Of a stretch of 7,148 bases of DNA, positions 1 to 6,811 are shown piece after piece (position 1 is the stretch's first letter; the number at the start of each line of letters is the position of its first letter). The notes under the pieces were generated by a model. That model saw nothing but the letters and a program-made list of their open reading frames with translations, was not told where the DNA came from and did no database searches. The position numbers were made by a program, and so were the translations under genes. Source of the stretch: Eggerthellaceae bacterium (lineage in GTDB: Bacteria > Actinomycetota > Coriobacteriia > Coriobacteriales > Eggerthellaceae); assembly GCA_017533165.1 (NCBI GenBank), contig JAFXIM010000045.1, positions 1 through 7,148 on the forward strand, in the 5' to 3' direction.

Positions 1-649
1 AGGGGACGACATAGTTCGCACGCAGGGTCTCGATCAGCTTGCCAGCACAGGAAACCTCATGCGGACCAGGTGCCAGGAAGCGATGGCCCCAAGTCAGATT
101 GGTCGCCTCAAGACCAGCGAACTTCACCGGAATGACGGCATCGCCGAGCATCGCGAACAGCCAACGAACAGGGCGGCTGAAGCGATCCTCCAAGCTGCAC
201 CAACGCTGGGTCTTCGGCCAGGTGATGGACGTGATGAGGTTCGCCAGCAGCTCGGGAAGGAGCTCGGCAACGCTGCGAGAGGCAACGCTCTTGACGGCGT
301 AAACATACTCAACACCGTTTTCATCGCGGCGCTCGAGAGCGCTTGCATCAACGCCCTTGCCGCGAGCGAAGCCAAGGGCCGCCTTGGTGGGATTGCCATC
401 GGCGTCGAAGGCAATCTTGGCAGACGGACCGCGGAAGACCTCTTCGAAGGCCTCGGTAGCCTCGGGGACCTCGGTTACCACAACGATAAGACGACGAGGG
501 GTGGTGAACACCTCGATCTCGCCATAGGAAATGTTAGCGGCTGCGAAAGCGTCGCGCATGAGGGCGCCCAGCTGGTTCGTAGCTGCATGCAGGGGAAACG
601 CCGGCAGCTCTTCGGTGCCGATCTCGAAAGCAAGGATCTTGTTTGCCAT
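1..649 (-). CDS. glyS: Glycyl-tRNA synthetase beta subunit, 5' part (gene runs off the left edge)
   Basis: This is the beta chain of the bacterial alpha2-beta2 glycyl-tRNA synthetase, which attaches glycine to tRNA-Gly in the cytoplasm. The beta chain mainly provides tRNA binding, while the alpha chain forms glycyl-adenylate. The window holds the first 216 codons of a protein that is normally close to 700 residues. The translation opens with MANKILAFEIGTEELP, a hallmark of the family. It then shows FTTPRRL, FRGPSAKIAFDADGNPTKAA and RFSRPVRWLFAMLGD, all typical of the GlyS N-terminal half, with no break in frame. The ATG at 649 is well supported: it lies one base past the glyQ stop and six bases after a perfect AGGAGG inside the end of glyQ. 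The two subunits are therefore almost certainly translated from one message and probably coupled, which suits a complex needing equal amounts of each. The 3' end is unseen. Confidence 0.95.
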   Translation of the reverse strand, partial: MANKILAFEIGTEELPAFPLHAATNQLGALMRDAFAAANISYGEIEVFTTPRRLIVVVTEVPEATEAFEEVFRGPSAKIAFDADGNPTKAALGFARGKGVDASALERRDENGVEYVYAVKSVASRSVAELLPELLANLITSITWPKTQRWCSLEDRFSRPVRWLFAMLGDAVIPVKFAGLEATNLTWGHRFLAPGPHEVSCAGKLIETLRANYVVP

Positions 650-650
650 C

Positions 651-1591
651 TTAGGCCTCCTCTCCCTCATCGGCGACCGGTGCCTGGCCCACCACATGCT
701 CAAGATAGCTTGCGCAGCAAGCCTTGGCGATGGTGCGGACGCGCAGGATATAGCCCATGCGCTCGGTCTGGGAAATAACTCCGCGTGCGTCAAGAAGGTT
801 GAACGCATGCGAGCACTTCAGCACGTAATCATAAGCGGGCAGCGGAAGGCCGGCTTCGAGGACGCGGTTGCACTCAGCCTCGTAGCGGTCAAACTCGCCG
901 AAGAGCAGGTCGGTGTCGGCCACCTCGAAGTTGTAGGCCGAGAACTGCCTCTCGTTCTCGAGGAAGACGTCGCCATAGGTGAACTCAACGCCGTCATCAC
1001 CGCGAGACCAGATAATGTCGTAGACAGAGTCAACGCCCTGGATGTACATGGTCAAACGCTCGAGACCGTAGGTGATCTCAGCGGGAACAGGCTTGCACTC
1101 GAAGCCACCCATCTGCTGGAAATAGGTGAACTGGGTGACCTCCATGCCGTCGATCCAGACTTCCCAACCAAGACCCCATGCGCCAAGCGTAGGGCTCTCC
1201 CAGTCGTCTTCGACGAAGCGGACGTCGTGTTCGTTCACGTCGATGCCGATAGCACCGAGGCTGTCGAGATACAGATCCAAAACGTTGTCGGGCGAAGGCT
1301 TCAGCAAAACCTGATACTGGTAGTAGTGCTGAAGGCGATTGGGGTTCTCGCCGTAACGGCCGTCGGTGGGGCGGCGGCTCGGCTGCACGTAGGCGGTGCG
1401 CCAGGTGTCCGGACCGAGCGCCCTCAAGGTAGTTGCGGTGTGGAAGGTACCCGCACCAACCTCGTTGTCATACGGCTGCAAATGACGCAGCCCTGGTCTG
1501 CCCAGAAGCGCTGCAGATTCATGATGACGTCTTGGAACGTCGGCGGCAACGCTGCTTGCGCGCAATCAGGCGCCTTGTTTTCGGTCGACAT
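651..1591 (-). CDS. glyQ: Glycyl-tRNA synthetase alpha subunit, interrupted by a one-base frameshift in this sequence
   Basis: The alpha chain is the catalytic class II core of glycyl-tRNA synthetase, forming glycyl-adenylate from glycine and ATP. The true start is the ATG at 1591, four bases after AAGGAG. From there the frame reads [10 protein letters not shown] through [19 protein letters not shown] (37 codons, ending at 1481), which matches GlyQ N-termini. The following conserved segment, [14 protein letters not shown], lies in the other frame and runs to TAA at 651. That frame carries [71 protein letters not shown] and [15 protein letters not shown], all family signatures. One base is missing next to the AAA at 1480-1482. 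Read as given, the first frame stops at 1424 after 55 residues; with one base restored, the protein is 313 residues, near the usual size. The ATG at 1565 in the downstream frame is not credible, because its first 30 or so residues do not resemble GlyQ. glyS follows one base later and lepB precedes by 76 bp. Confidence 0.92.
656..661 (-). promoter_or_regulatory. Ribosome binding site of glyS
   Basis: AGGAGG on the minus strand lies six bases before the glyS ATG and inside the last codons of glyQ. It fixes the glyS start at 649 and suggests coupled translation of the two synthetase subunits. Confidence 0.8.
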
Positions 1592-1595
1592 GACT

Positions 1596-1601
1596 CTCCT
1601 T
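1596..1601 (-). promoter_or_regulatory. Ribosome binding site of glyQ, which decides its start
   Basis: AAGGAG on the minus strand lies four bases before the ATG at 1591. That ATG opens the frame with the genuine GlyQ N-terminus. The site supports 1591 as the start even though that frame is closed downstream by the frameshift. Confidence 0.7.
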
Positions 1602-1667
1602 TATCTCTTTCCTATGCGAACGCACACGTTTACTACGCGCGCGAACCACTTAACTTAGTCCCATCCC

Positions 1668-2240
1668 CTACGACAGCAAGCCGATGCTATCGACAGGCCA
1701 GTAAGTAAATACCGCCTTGCCGGTAACCGTCGACGCCTTCACCGCGCCAAAATAACGCGAATCCTGCGAGTTGGTCCTGTTGTCTCCCATGACCCAGATA
1801 TAACCGTCGGGCACGGTATAGGGATAGCTTATCGAGGTGCCAAAAGCCGGCGTAAGGGGATACGACGGCAAACCATCAGTATAAGGCTCATCGAGCAGCT
1901 TGCCATCAACTACTACGCGGCCATCCACGAGATCAACCGTCTGCCCACCCGTAGCGATGATACGCTTGATAAGGATGCGAGAGGGAATCTCGGGGTCTTC
2001 GAAGGTAACGATATCGCCTGCCGCAGGCTCATCAAAGTAATAGCTCACCTTCTCGGCGAAAACCATGTCGCCGGTCATAATGGTTCGCTCCATGGAACCC
2101 GAGGGAATTTCATAAGCCTGAAATACGAAGGTACGCAATCCGAAGGACAGAGCCAAAACGAGGGCAACCATGCCCAAGAAGCTCAAAACACTGCGGACGA
2201 TACCCTTACCGCGCTTGTCAGCGTGCTCTCCCGAATACAT
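1668..2240 (-). CDS. lepB: Signal peptidase I
   Basis: This membrane-anchored serine protease removes signal peptides from proteins exported by Sec or Tat, acting on the outer face of the cytoplasmic membrane. The 190-residue protein has a short basic cytoplasmic end (KRGKG, residues 9-13) and one membrane segment at about 16-36. The catalytic serine box is IPSGSM, with Ser49 as nucleophile. The general-base lysine is Lys92 in RILIKRIIATGG, and the conserved MGDNRTNSQDSR box is at 151-162. The single membrane span and compact size match the Gram-positive type, not the two-span enzyme of E. coli. The ATG at 2240 follows an AAGGGGGAGG tract closely. It lies 58 bp after trmD, and glyQ follows 76 bp later. 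I see no convincing promoter of its own, so it is probably read from the rpsP operon. Bacteria often carry several signal peptidase I copies, so this may not be the only one. Confidence 0.95.
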   Translation of the reverse strand: MYSGEHADKRGKGIVRSVLSFLGMVALVLALSFGLRTFVFQAYEIPSGSMERTIMTGDMVFAEKVSYYFDEPAAGDIVTFEDPEIPSRILIKRIIATGGQTVDLVDGRVVVDGKLLDEPYTDGLPSYPLTPAFGTSISYPYTVPDGYIWVMGDNRTNSQDSRYFGAVKASTVTGKAVFTYWPVDSIGLLS

Positions 2241-2298
2241 GGCCTCCCCCTTTCTTCGCTCAACTCAAAATTGACGTATAGGCAGGTATGATAACGCT

Positions 2299-3123
2299 TT
2301 AATCCCCTGCCCCGTTGCCCTGTTTCAAAGTATTTAGAAATTTCCGATCAGCGGGTTGCAAATCAAACCCTTCCAGCAGGTCGGGACGCAGGTCAAAGGT
2401 CCTTTTCAGACTTTGCTCCCGACGCCATTTAGCGATAGCGGCATGGTTTCCTGAAAGCAAGATGTCGGGCACCGCCTCGCCTCTGAAACTAGCAGGACGG
2501 GTGTATTGGGGATACTCCAGCAAACCGCTCGTGAAGCTCTCGTCAACCGGGCCATCCTCCGCACCAAGAACACCGGGGATCTTGCGCACAACCGCATCGA
2601 TGACCACCATGCTGGCAAGCTCTCCGCTCGTAAGAACATAGTCGCCGAGCGAAATCACATGATCAGCAAGCGCATAGGCACGTTCGTCAATGCCCTCGTA
2701 GTGACCGCAGATGAACAGCAAGCGATCCTCATGCGCAAGCTCAGTTGCAAGCGCATCATCGAAACGACGACCCTGGGGAGCCAAAAACACCACCTGAGGT
2801 CTGGGGAGATCAGCGCGAGCATACTGGGGACGAGGTCCGGTCCTTGGGCAGACGGGCTCCCTCTTTTCGCTCAGGCCGTCAGCAGAAGAAGATACGCCTA
2901 CGATGTCTTCGTATGCTTCAAAGATAGGATCGCACTTCATCACAAGACCGGCTCCGCCACCGTAAGGCGAATCGTCGGTCGTTCGATGCCTATCATAGGT
3001 CCAGTCACGCAGGTCATAAGCGCAAAATTGAAGGATGCCCTTTTCCTGCGCAATGCGCATCATCGAGCTACCCATGACAGATTCGTACATATTGGGAAAC
3101 GTGGAAAGCGTTTCGATGATCAT
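2299..3123 (-). CDS. trmD: tRNA (guanine-N1)-methyltransferase TrmD
   Basis: TrmD transfers a methyl group from S-adenosylmethionine to N1 of G37 in tRNAs that have G at position 36, which prevents +1 frameshifting. It belongs to the SPOUT class of trefoil-knot methyltransferases and acts as a dimer. The 274-residue translation shows TYDRHRTTDDSPYGGGAG (42-59), the knot segments ICGHYEGIDERA (138-149) and SLGDYVLTSGELA (158-170), and the C-terminal YPQYTRPASFRGEAVPDILLSGNH (204-227). It is about 20 residues longer than the E. coli enzyme. The extra length lies at about 76-108, a Pro/Arg/Ser-rich stretch before VVFLAPQGRR. The residue matching catalytic Asp169 of E. coli lies in PVDESF, as Asp194 or Glu195 depending on alignment. 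The start at 3123 follows AAAGGT by seven bases, and the gene is 27 bp after rimM. Confidence 0.97.
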   Translation of the reverse strand: MIIETLSTFPNMYESVMGSSMMRIAQEKGILQFCAYDLRDWTYDRHRTTDDSPYGGGAGLVMKCDPIFEAYEDIVGVSSSADGLSEKREPVCPRTGPRPQYARADLPRPQVVFLAPQGRRFDDALATELAHEDRLLFICGHYEGIDERAYALADHVISLGDYVLTSGELASMVVIDAVVRKIPGVLGAEDGPVDESFTSGLLEYPQYTRPASFRGEAVPDILLSGNHAAIAKWRREQSLKRTFDLRPDLLEGFDLQPADRKFLNTLKQGNGAGD

Positions 3124-3150
3124 ACGGCTACCTTTGCGCGTTCAAACCTA

Positions 3151-3675
3151 CTAAAGATCCAGCAAACCCGAAGCGAGGTCCATGAGGATACACTGCTCTT
3201 CTTCATCGATTTCGACGATGAACTCCTCCACCAGCGGAATGAGCGCATCAGACTTACCCTCACGAGAAACCACCATAAGGGGCTGAAGGGGACGCTCTTC
3301 GATATAGGCGACTTCGCCAACAAAGCCCTGCGCCCGATCAAACACACGCCAACCATCCCACGAAGGATAATCGGAGTCATATTCGATAGAGTCCAGATCG
3401 ACTTCATCCCTACGAGCAAGGCAGTGGCAACCCACGAGAGCCTCCGCTACATCGGCCTCTTTGACCTGTTCGAAAAACACGACGGCTTCGAAATCATCGC
3501 GAAAACGCAAGGACTCGACCGTAACCCTACGGGGAGCGTCAAGAACGGGCGGCACCAAGGCCAGCTCCATGCCTTCAGACAGTAAAAGGGGAAGGCCCGC
3601 TGCGCTGCGCGCGACGAGCCCTCCATTTAGATTCTTGGTATGCGCCAACTCGGCGATATCAACCCACTCGCGCAT
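3151..3675 (-). CDS. rimM: Ribosome maturation factor RimM (divergent N-terminal domain)
   Basis: RimM helps build the head of the 30S subunit, binding protein S19 through its PRC-barrel domain. This 174-residue protein has the expected two-part layout. The N-terminal beta-barrel covers about 1-90. The PRC-barrel covers about 105-174 and ends in IPLVEEFIVEIDEEEQCILMDLASGLLDL-type sequence (146-174), the classic RimM terminus. The N-terminal signature, usually of the form GTHGLKGEVKV, is degraded here to HTKNLNGGLVA (12-22), so the first half is weakly conserved. Position supports the call: the gene sits between the KH-protein gene and trmD, as in many bacteria. Its ATG at 3675 shares a base with the stop of the KH gene (TAATG), and a GGAG lies about 11 bases upstream. 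Translation is probably coupled to the upstream gene. Confidence 0.9.
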   Translation of the reverse strand: MREWVDIAELAHTKNLNGGLVARSAAGLPLLLSEGMELALVPPVLDAPRRVTVESLRFRDDFEAVVFFEQVKEADVAEALVGCHCLARRDEVDLDSIEYDSDYPSWDGWRVFDRAQGFVGEVAYIEERPLQPLMVVSREGKSDALIPLVEEFIVEIDEEEQCILMDLASGLLDL

Positions 3676-3929
3676 TAATCAATGAGCTCCACTTCTACCT
3701 GTGCGCCGGAACGAGACGCAGCGGCACGGGCGAGCGTGCGAATAGCCTTGATAACGCGACCCTGGCGACCGATGACCTTGCCGGCATCTTCCTCATTCAC
3801 ACGAATCTCAACGAGAATGGGACCATCCTCGGTTTCGAAGGCGTCGATCTCGAGCTCTTCGGGAACCTCAATGAGCGGACGGACAACCGACTCGACGAGA
3901 CCTGCGAGGTCTTCCGTCAGATCGGTCAT
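3675..3929 (-). CDS. khpA: KH-domain RNA-binding protein (KhpA / YlqC family)
   Basis: This is a small single-domain KH protein of 84 residues. Relatives in Gram-positive bacteria bind many RNAs, pair with the KH/Jag protein KhpB, and influence cell division and envelope growth. The nucleic-acid-binding GXXG loop is Gly54-Arg-Gln-Gly57 inside GKVIGRQGRVIKAIR. The acidic N-terminus LTEDLAGLVESVVRPLIEVPEELE and the end GAQVEVELID are typical of the family. The gene lies four bases after the rpsP stop, and its TAA overlaps the rimM ATG by one base. It is thus tightly packed in the S16 operon, where this family is usually found. The ATG at 3929 has only a weak purine-rich upstream site, suggesting reliance on ribosomes leaving rpsP. 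The family call is secure; its exact targets here are unknown. Confidence 0.93.
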   Translation of the reverse strand: MTDLTEDLAGLVESVVRPLIEVPEELEIDAFETEDGPILVEIRVNEEDAGKVIGRQGRVIKAIRTLARAAASRSGAQVEVELID

Positions 3930-3933
3930 GGTC

Positions 3934-4176
3934 TTAAGCGTTCTCGCGGGCGTTCTTCAGCAGGCGAGCGACAGTGTCGGTCGGCTGAGCGCCATTAGCG
4001 ATCCACTTGTCAACCTTCTCCATGTCAAACTGAACCATGGCCGGCTCGGTGCAGGGGTTGTAACGGCCAACCTCCTCGATGAAGCGACCGTCGCGGCGAG
4101 CCTGAGCGTTAGCGACAACGATGCGATAGTACGGACGCTTCTTGGCGCCGTGACGAGCAAGGCGAATCTTAATCAT
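3934..4176 (-). CDS. rpsP: 30S ribosomal protein S16
   Basis: S16 is a primary assembly protein of the small ribosomal subunit that binds 16S rRNA in the body and platform region. The 80-residue translation is of normal size and opens with [21 protein letters not shown], the family signature. [15 protein letters not shown] follows, then the C-terminal [13 protein letters not shown]. The ATG at 4176 has an AAGGAG nine bases upstream. The gene is the first of a dense operon with the KH protein, rimM and trmD, all concerned with ribosome assembly or decoding. It is preceded by the best promoter in the window. Confidence 0.98.
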   Translation of the reverse strand: MIKIRLARHGAKKRPYYRIVVANAQARRDGRFIEEVGRYNPCTEPAMVQFDMEKVDKWIANGAQPTDTVARLLKNARENA

Positions 4177-4185
4177 GAAGAATTA

Positions 4186-4191
4186 CTCCTT
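4186..4191 (-). promoter_or_regulatory. Ribosome binding site of rpsP
   Basis: AAGGAG on the minus strand lies nine bases before the rpsP ATG, inside an otherwise A/T-rich leader that should leave it exposed to ribosomes. Confidence 0.7.
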
Positions 4192-4221
4192 TTTGAATAT
4201 CATTCATTCGTATAATGCGTA

Positions 4222-4237
4222 CACTGCTCACGCAGCG
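4222..4237 (-). promoter_or_regulatory. Small hairpin with a GNRA-type loop in the rpsP leader
   Basis: The leader RNA can fold CGCTGC-GTGA-GCAGTG: six base pairs including one G-U, closed by a GTGA tetraloop of the GNRA type. It lies between the predicted transcription start (about 4252) and the ribosome binding site. It has no T run after it, so it is not a terminator. Whether it regulates the operon or is chance pairing cannot be told from one sequence. Confidence 0.3.
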
Positions 4238-4258
4238 CAGCGAAAACAGCAATTGTTT

Positions 4259-4287
4259 ATATTACCGTTGAAAACTAGTTTGCGCAA
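4259..4287 (-). promoter_or_regulatory. Predicted sigma70-type promoter of the rpsP operon
   Basis: On the minus strand, a -35 box TTGCGC (4287-4282) is followed by a 17-base spacer and a -10 box TAATAT (4264-4259). This predicts a start near 4252 and a leader of about 75 nt before rpsP. The spacer contains the perfect palindrome AAACTAGTTT (4272-4281). The promoter lies in the 157-bp ffh-rpsP gap, where a new transcription unit would be expected. Confidence 0.55.
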
Positions 4288-4333
4288 GTAAAATGCGCTT
4301 TTTCTTCGCGGATCTTGGACCAATGGGACACGG

Positions 4334-5749
<1,416 letters not shown>

Positions 5750-5756
5750 TTCCTTG

Positions 5757-5762
5757 CTCCTT
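5757..5762 (-). promoter_or_regulatory. Ribosome binding site of ffh
   Basis: AAGGAG on the minus strand lies seven bases before the ffh ATG, within the 25-bp gap after ftsY. It supports the start at 5749. Confidence 0.65.
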
Positions 5763-5774
5763 GTTTAGAGAGGG

Positions 5775-6698
5775 CTATTCAGCGCGGTCGTCGAAATCGC
5801 CGACAAAACCACGCGCAAAGTCATGGGCGTCAAAGTCCCTGAGGTCATCAATGCCCTCGCCGACGCCGATCTTGATGATGGGCAGACGAAGCTCGTGGCT
5901 CACCGCCAAAGCAATACCGCCCTTTGCCGTGCCATCGAGCTTGGTGATGATGAGGGCATCAAGCTTGAGGGCCTTGTTGAACTCACGCGCCTGCTGAAGG
6001 CCGTTTTGACCAGTGGTTGCGTCAATGACGAGCACGGTGTATACGGGCAGATGCGAGCGCTTGCGGACGACAGAAACAACCTTCTCAAGCTCGCGCATAA
6101 GGTCTGCAGAAGTATGAAGGCGACCAGCCGTGTCGATAAGAACGAGGTCAGAACCCGCCTCTTCGGCACGCTCGATGGTGGCATAGCACACGCTTGCAGG
6201 ATCGCTTCCGCGCTCACGCGTGACCATTTCGACGTTCGCACGCTTTGACCACACCTCAAGCTGCTCAATAGCCGCAGCTCGGAAAGTGTCAGCGGAGCCC
6301 AGAATGACCTTGCGGCCCGCATCGGTAGCCTCCTTGGCAATCTTGCCAACCGTGGTGGTTTTGCCGGTACCATTGATGCCCACGAACAGAACGAGCGCAG
6401 GGTCTCCCCCGAGGATCTCTTCCCCACCGGAGGTGAAGGTCTCGGCAATCTGGTCGTTGAGCATGTCAAAGACCGCATACGCATCGGGAAGCGCCTTGCG
6501 CTTAGCCTGGTCCTGCAAATTCTCAACGATCTCATAAGCCGCGGACCCACCGATGTCGCTCAGGATAAGAGCCTCTTCGAGACCCTCCCAAAAGTCATCG
6601 TCAAGGTCGGGGCCACGGTCGAGCAGAACGTTCATCTGCTCCTTAAACTTAACGCGAGAACGAGAGAGGCCTTCGCCTATGCGATCGAAAAAACCCAT
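5775..6698 (-). CDS. ftsY: Signal recognition particle receptor FtsY
   Basis: FtsY is the membrane-associated SRP receptor that docks Ffh-ribosome complexes at the translocon; GTP hydrolysis by both then releases the cargo. From the ATG at 6698 the protein is 307 residues, essentially the NG core without the long acidic A domain of E. coli FtsY. An amphipathic start, MGFFDRIGEGLSRSRVKF, could serve as a membrane-binding helix. The G-domain motifs are GINGTGKTTT (107-116), DTFRAAA (137-143), DTAGRLH (189-195), TKLDG (252-256) and GVGEG (278-282). A longer frame reaches 6812, but its first 38 residues do not resemble FtsY. AGGAG lies four bases before 6698, so the shorter start is preferred. 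The gene lies 113 bp after smc and 25 bp before ffh. Confidence 0.97.
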   Translation of the reverse strand: MGFFDRIGEGLSRSRVKFKEQMNVLLDRGPDLDDDFWEGLEEALILSDIGGSAAYEIVENLQDQAKRKALPDAYAVFDMLNDQIAETFTSGGEEILGGDPALVLFVGINGTGKTTTVGKIAKEATDAGRKVILGSADTFRAAAIEQLEVWSKRANVEMVTRERGSDPASVCYATIERAEEAGSDLVLIDTAGRLHTSADLMRELEKVVSVVRKRSHLPVYTVLVIDATTGQNGLQQAREFNKALKLDALIITKLDGTAKGGIALAVSHELRLPIIKIGVGEGIDDLRDFDAHDFARGFVGDFDDRAE

Positions 6699-6702
6699 GG
6701 GG

Positions 6703-6707
6703 CTCCT
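6703..6707 (-). promoter_or_regulatory. Ribosome binding site of ftsY, which decides its start
   Basis: AGGAG on the minus strand lies four bases before the ATG at 6698. It argues against the 38-residue upstream extension, which would start at 6812 overlapping the smc stop codon. Confidence 0.75.
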
Positions 6708-6724
6708 AGCAAATCGTTTGTACA

Positions 6725-6753
6725 AATATCTAACTTTTCTATGATACCCGTAA
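6725..6753 (-). promoter_or_regulatory. Possible weak promoter before ftsY
   Basis: In the A/T-rich half of the smc-ftsY gap, the minus strand has TTACGG (6753-6748), 17 bases, then GATATT (6730-6725). A competing -10-like TATCAT lies at 6746-6741 without a good -35. Either could start ftsY-ffh transcription independently of smc. The match to consensus is modest and the call is tentative. Confidence 0.25.
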
Positions 6754-6811
6754 TTACCGCAATTTAGCCGCCATCTTTGAGGGCGAAGGCGGGTGGCGGG
6801 ACTATGCGCCA

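Noticed and set aside
433..478. Repeated CCGAGG-like words in glyS
   Set aside because: They reflect repeated Thr/Pro-Glu codons (TEVPEATEAFEE) and show no regular repeat unit.
531..1658. A 375-codon plus-strand open frame opposite glyQ and glyS
   Set aside because: It lies antisense to clearly conserved glyQ sequence, shows no recognisable family, and is explained by G+C-rich codon bias of the real gene.
1592..1667. Possible T-box or other riboswitch before glyQ
   Set aside because: The gap is only 76 bp, too short for a T-box leader, and I see no T-box sequence or terminator stem.
2506..3585. A 359-codon plus-strand open frame opposite trmD and rimM
   Set aside because: It spans two real minus-strand genes and their gap, and its translation resembles no known protein.
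4211..4216. A perfect TATAAT on the plus strand in the ffh-rpsP gap
   Set aside because: The only -35-like box upstream (TTGAAT) is 12 bases away, too close, and no plus-strand gene follows.
4282..4304. Plus-strand hairpin GCGCA/TGCGC followed by a T run, terminator-like
   Set aside because: There is no plus-strand gene to terminate. On the minus strand the T run precedes the stem as A bases, so it is not a terminator for ffh, and it overlaps the better supported -35 box.
4177..4333. SRP RNA gene beside ffh
   Set aside because: The gap lacks the conserved SRP RNA apical loop pattern and is taken up by the rpsP promoter and leader.
6768..6799. Inverted repeat CCGCCA/TGGCGG after smc
   Set aside because: The arms are six bases with a 20-base loop and no following T run, so it is not a convincing terminator.
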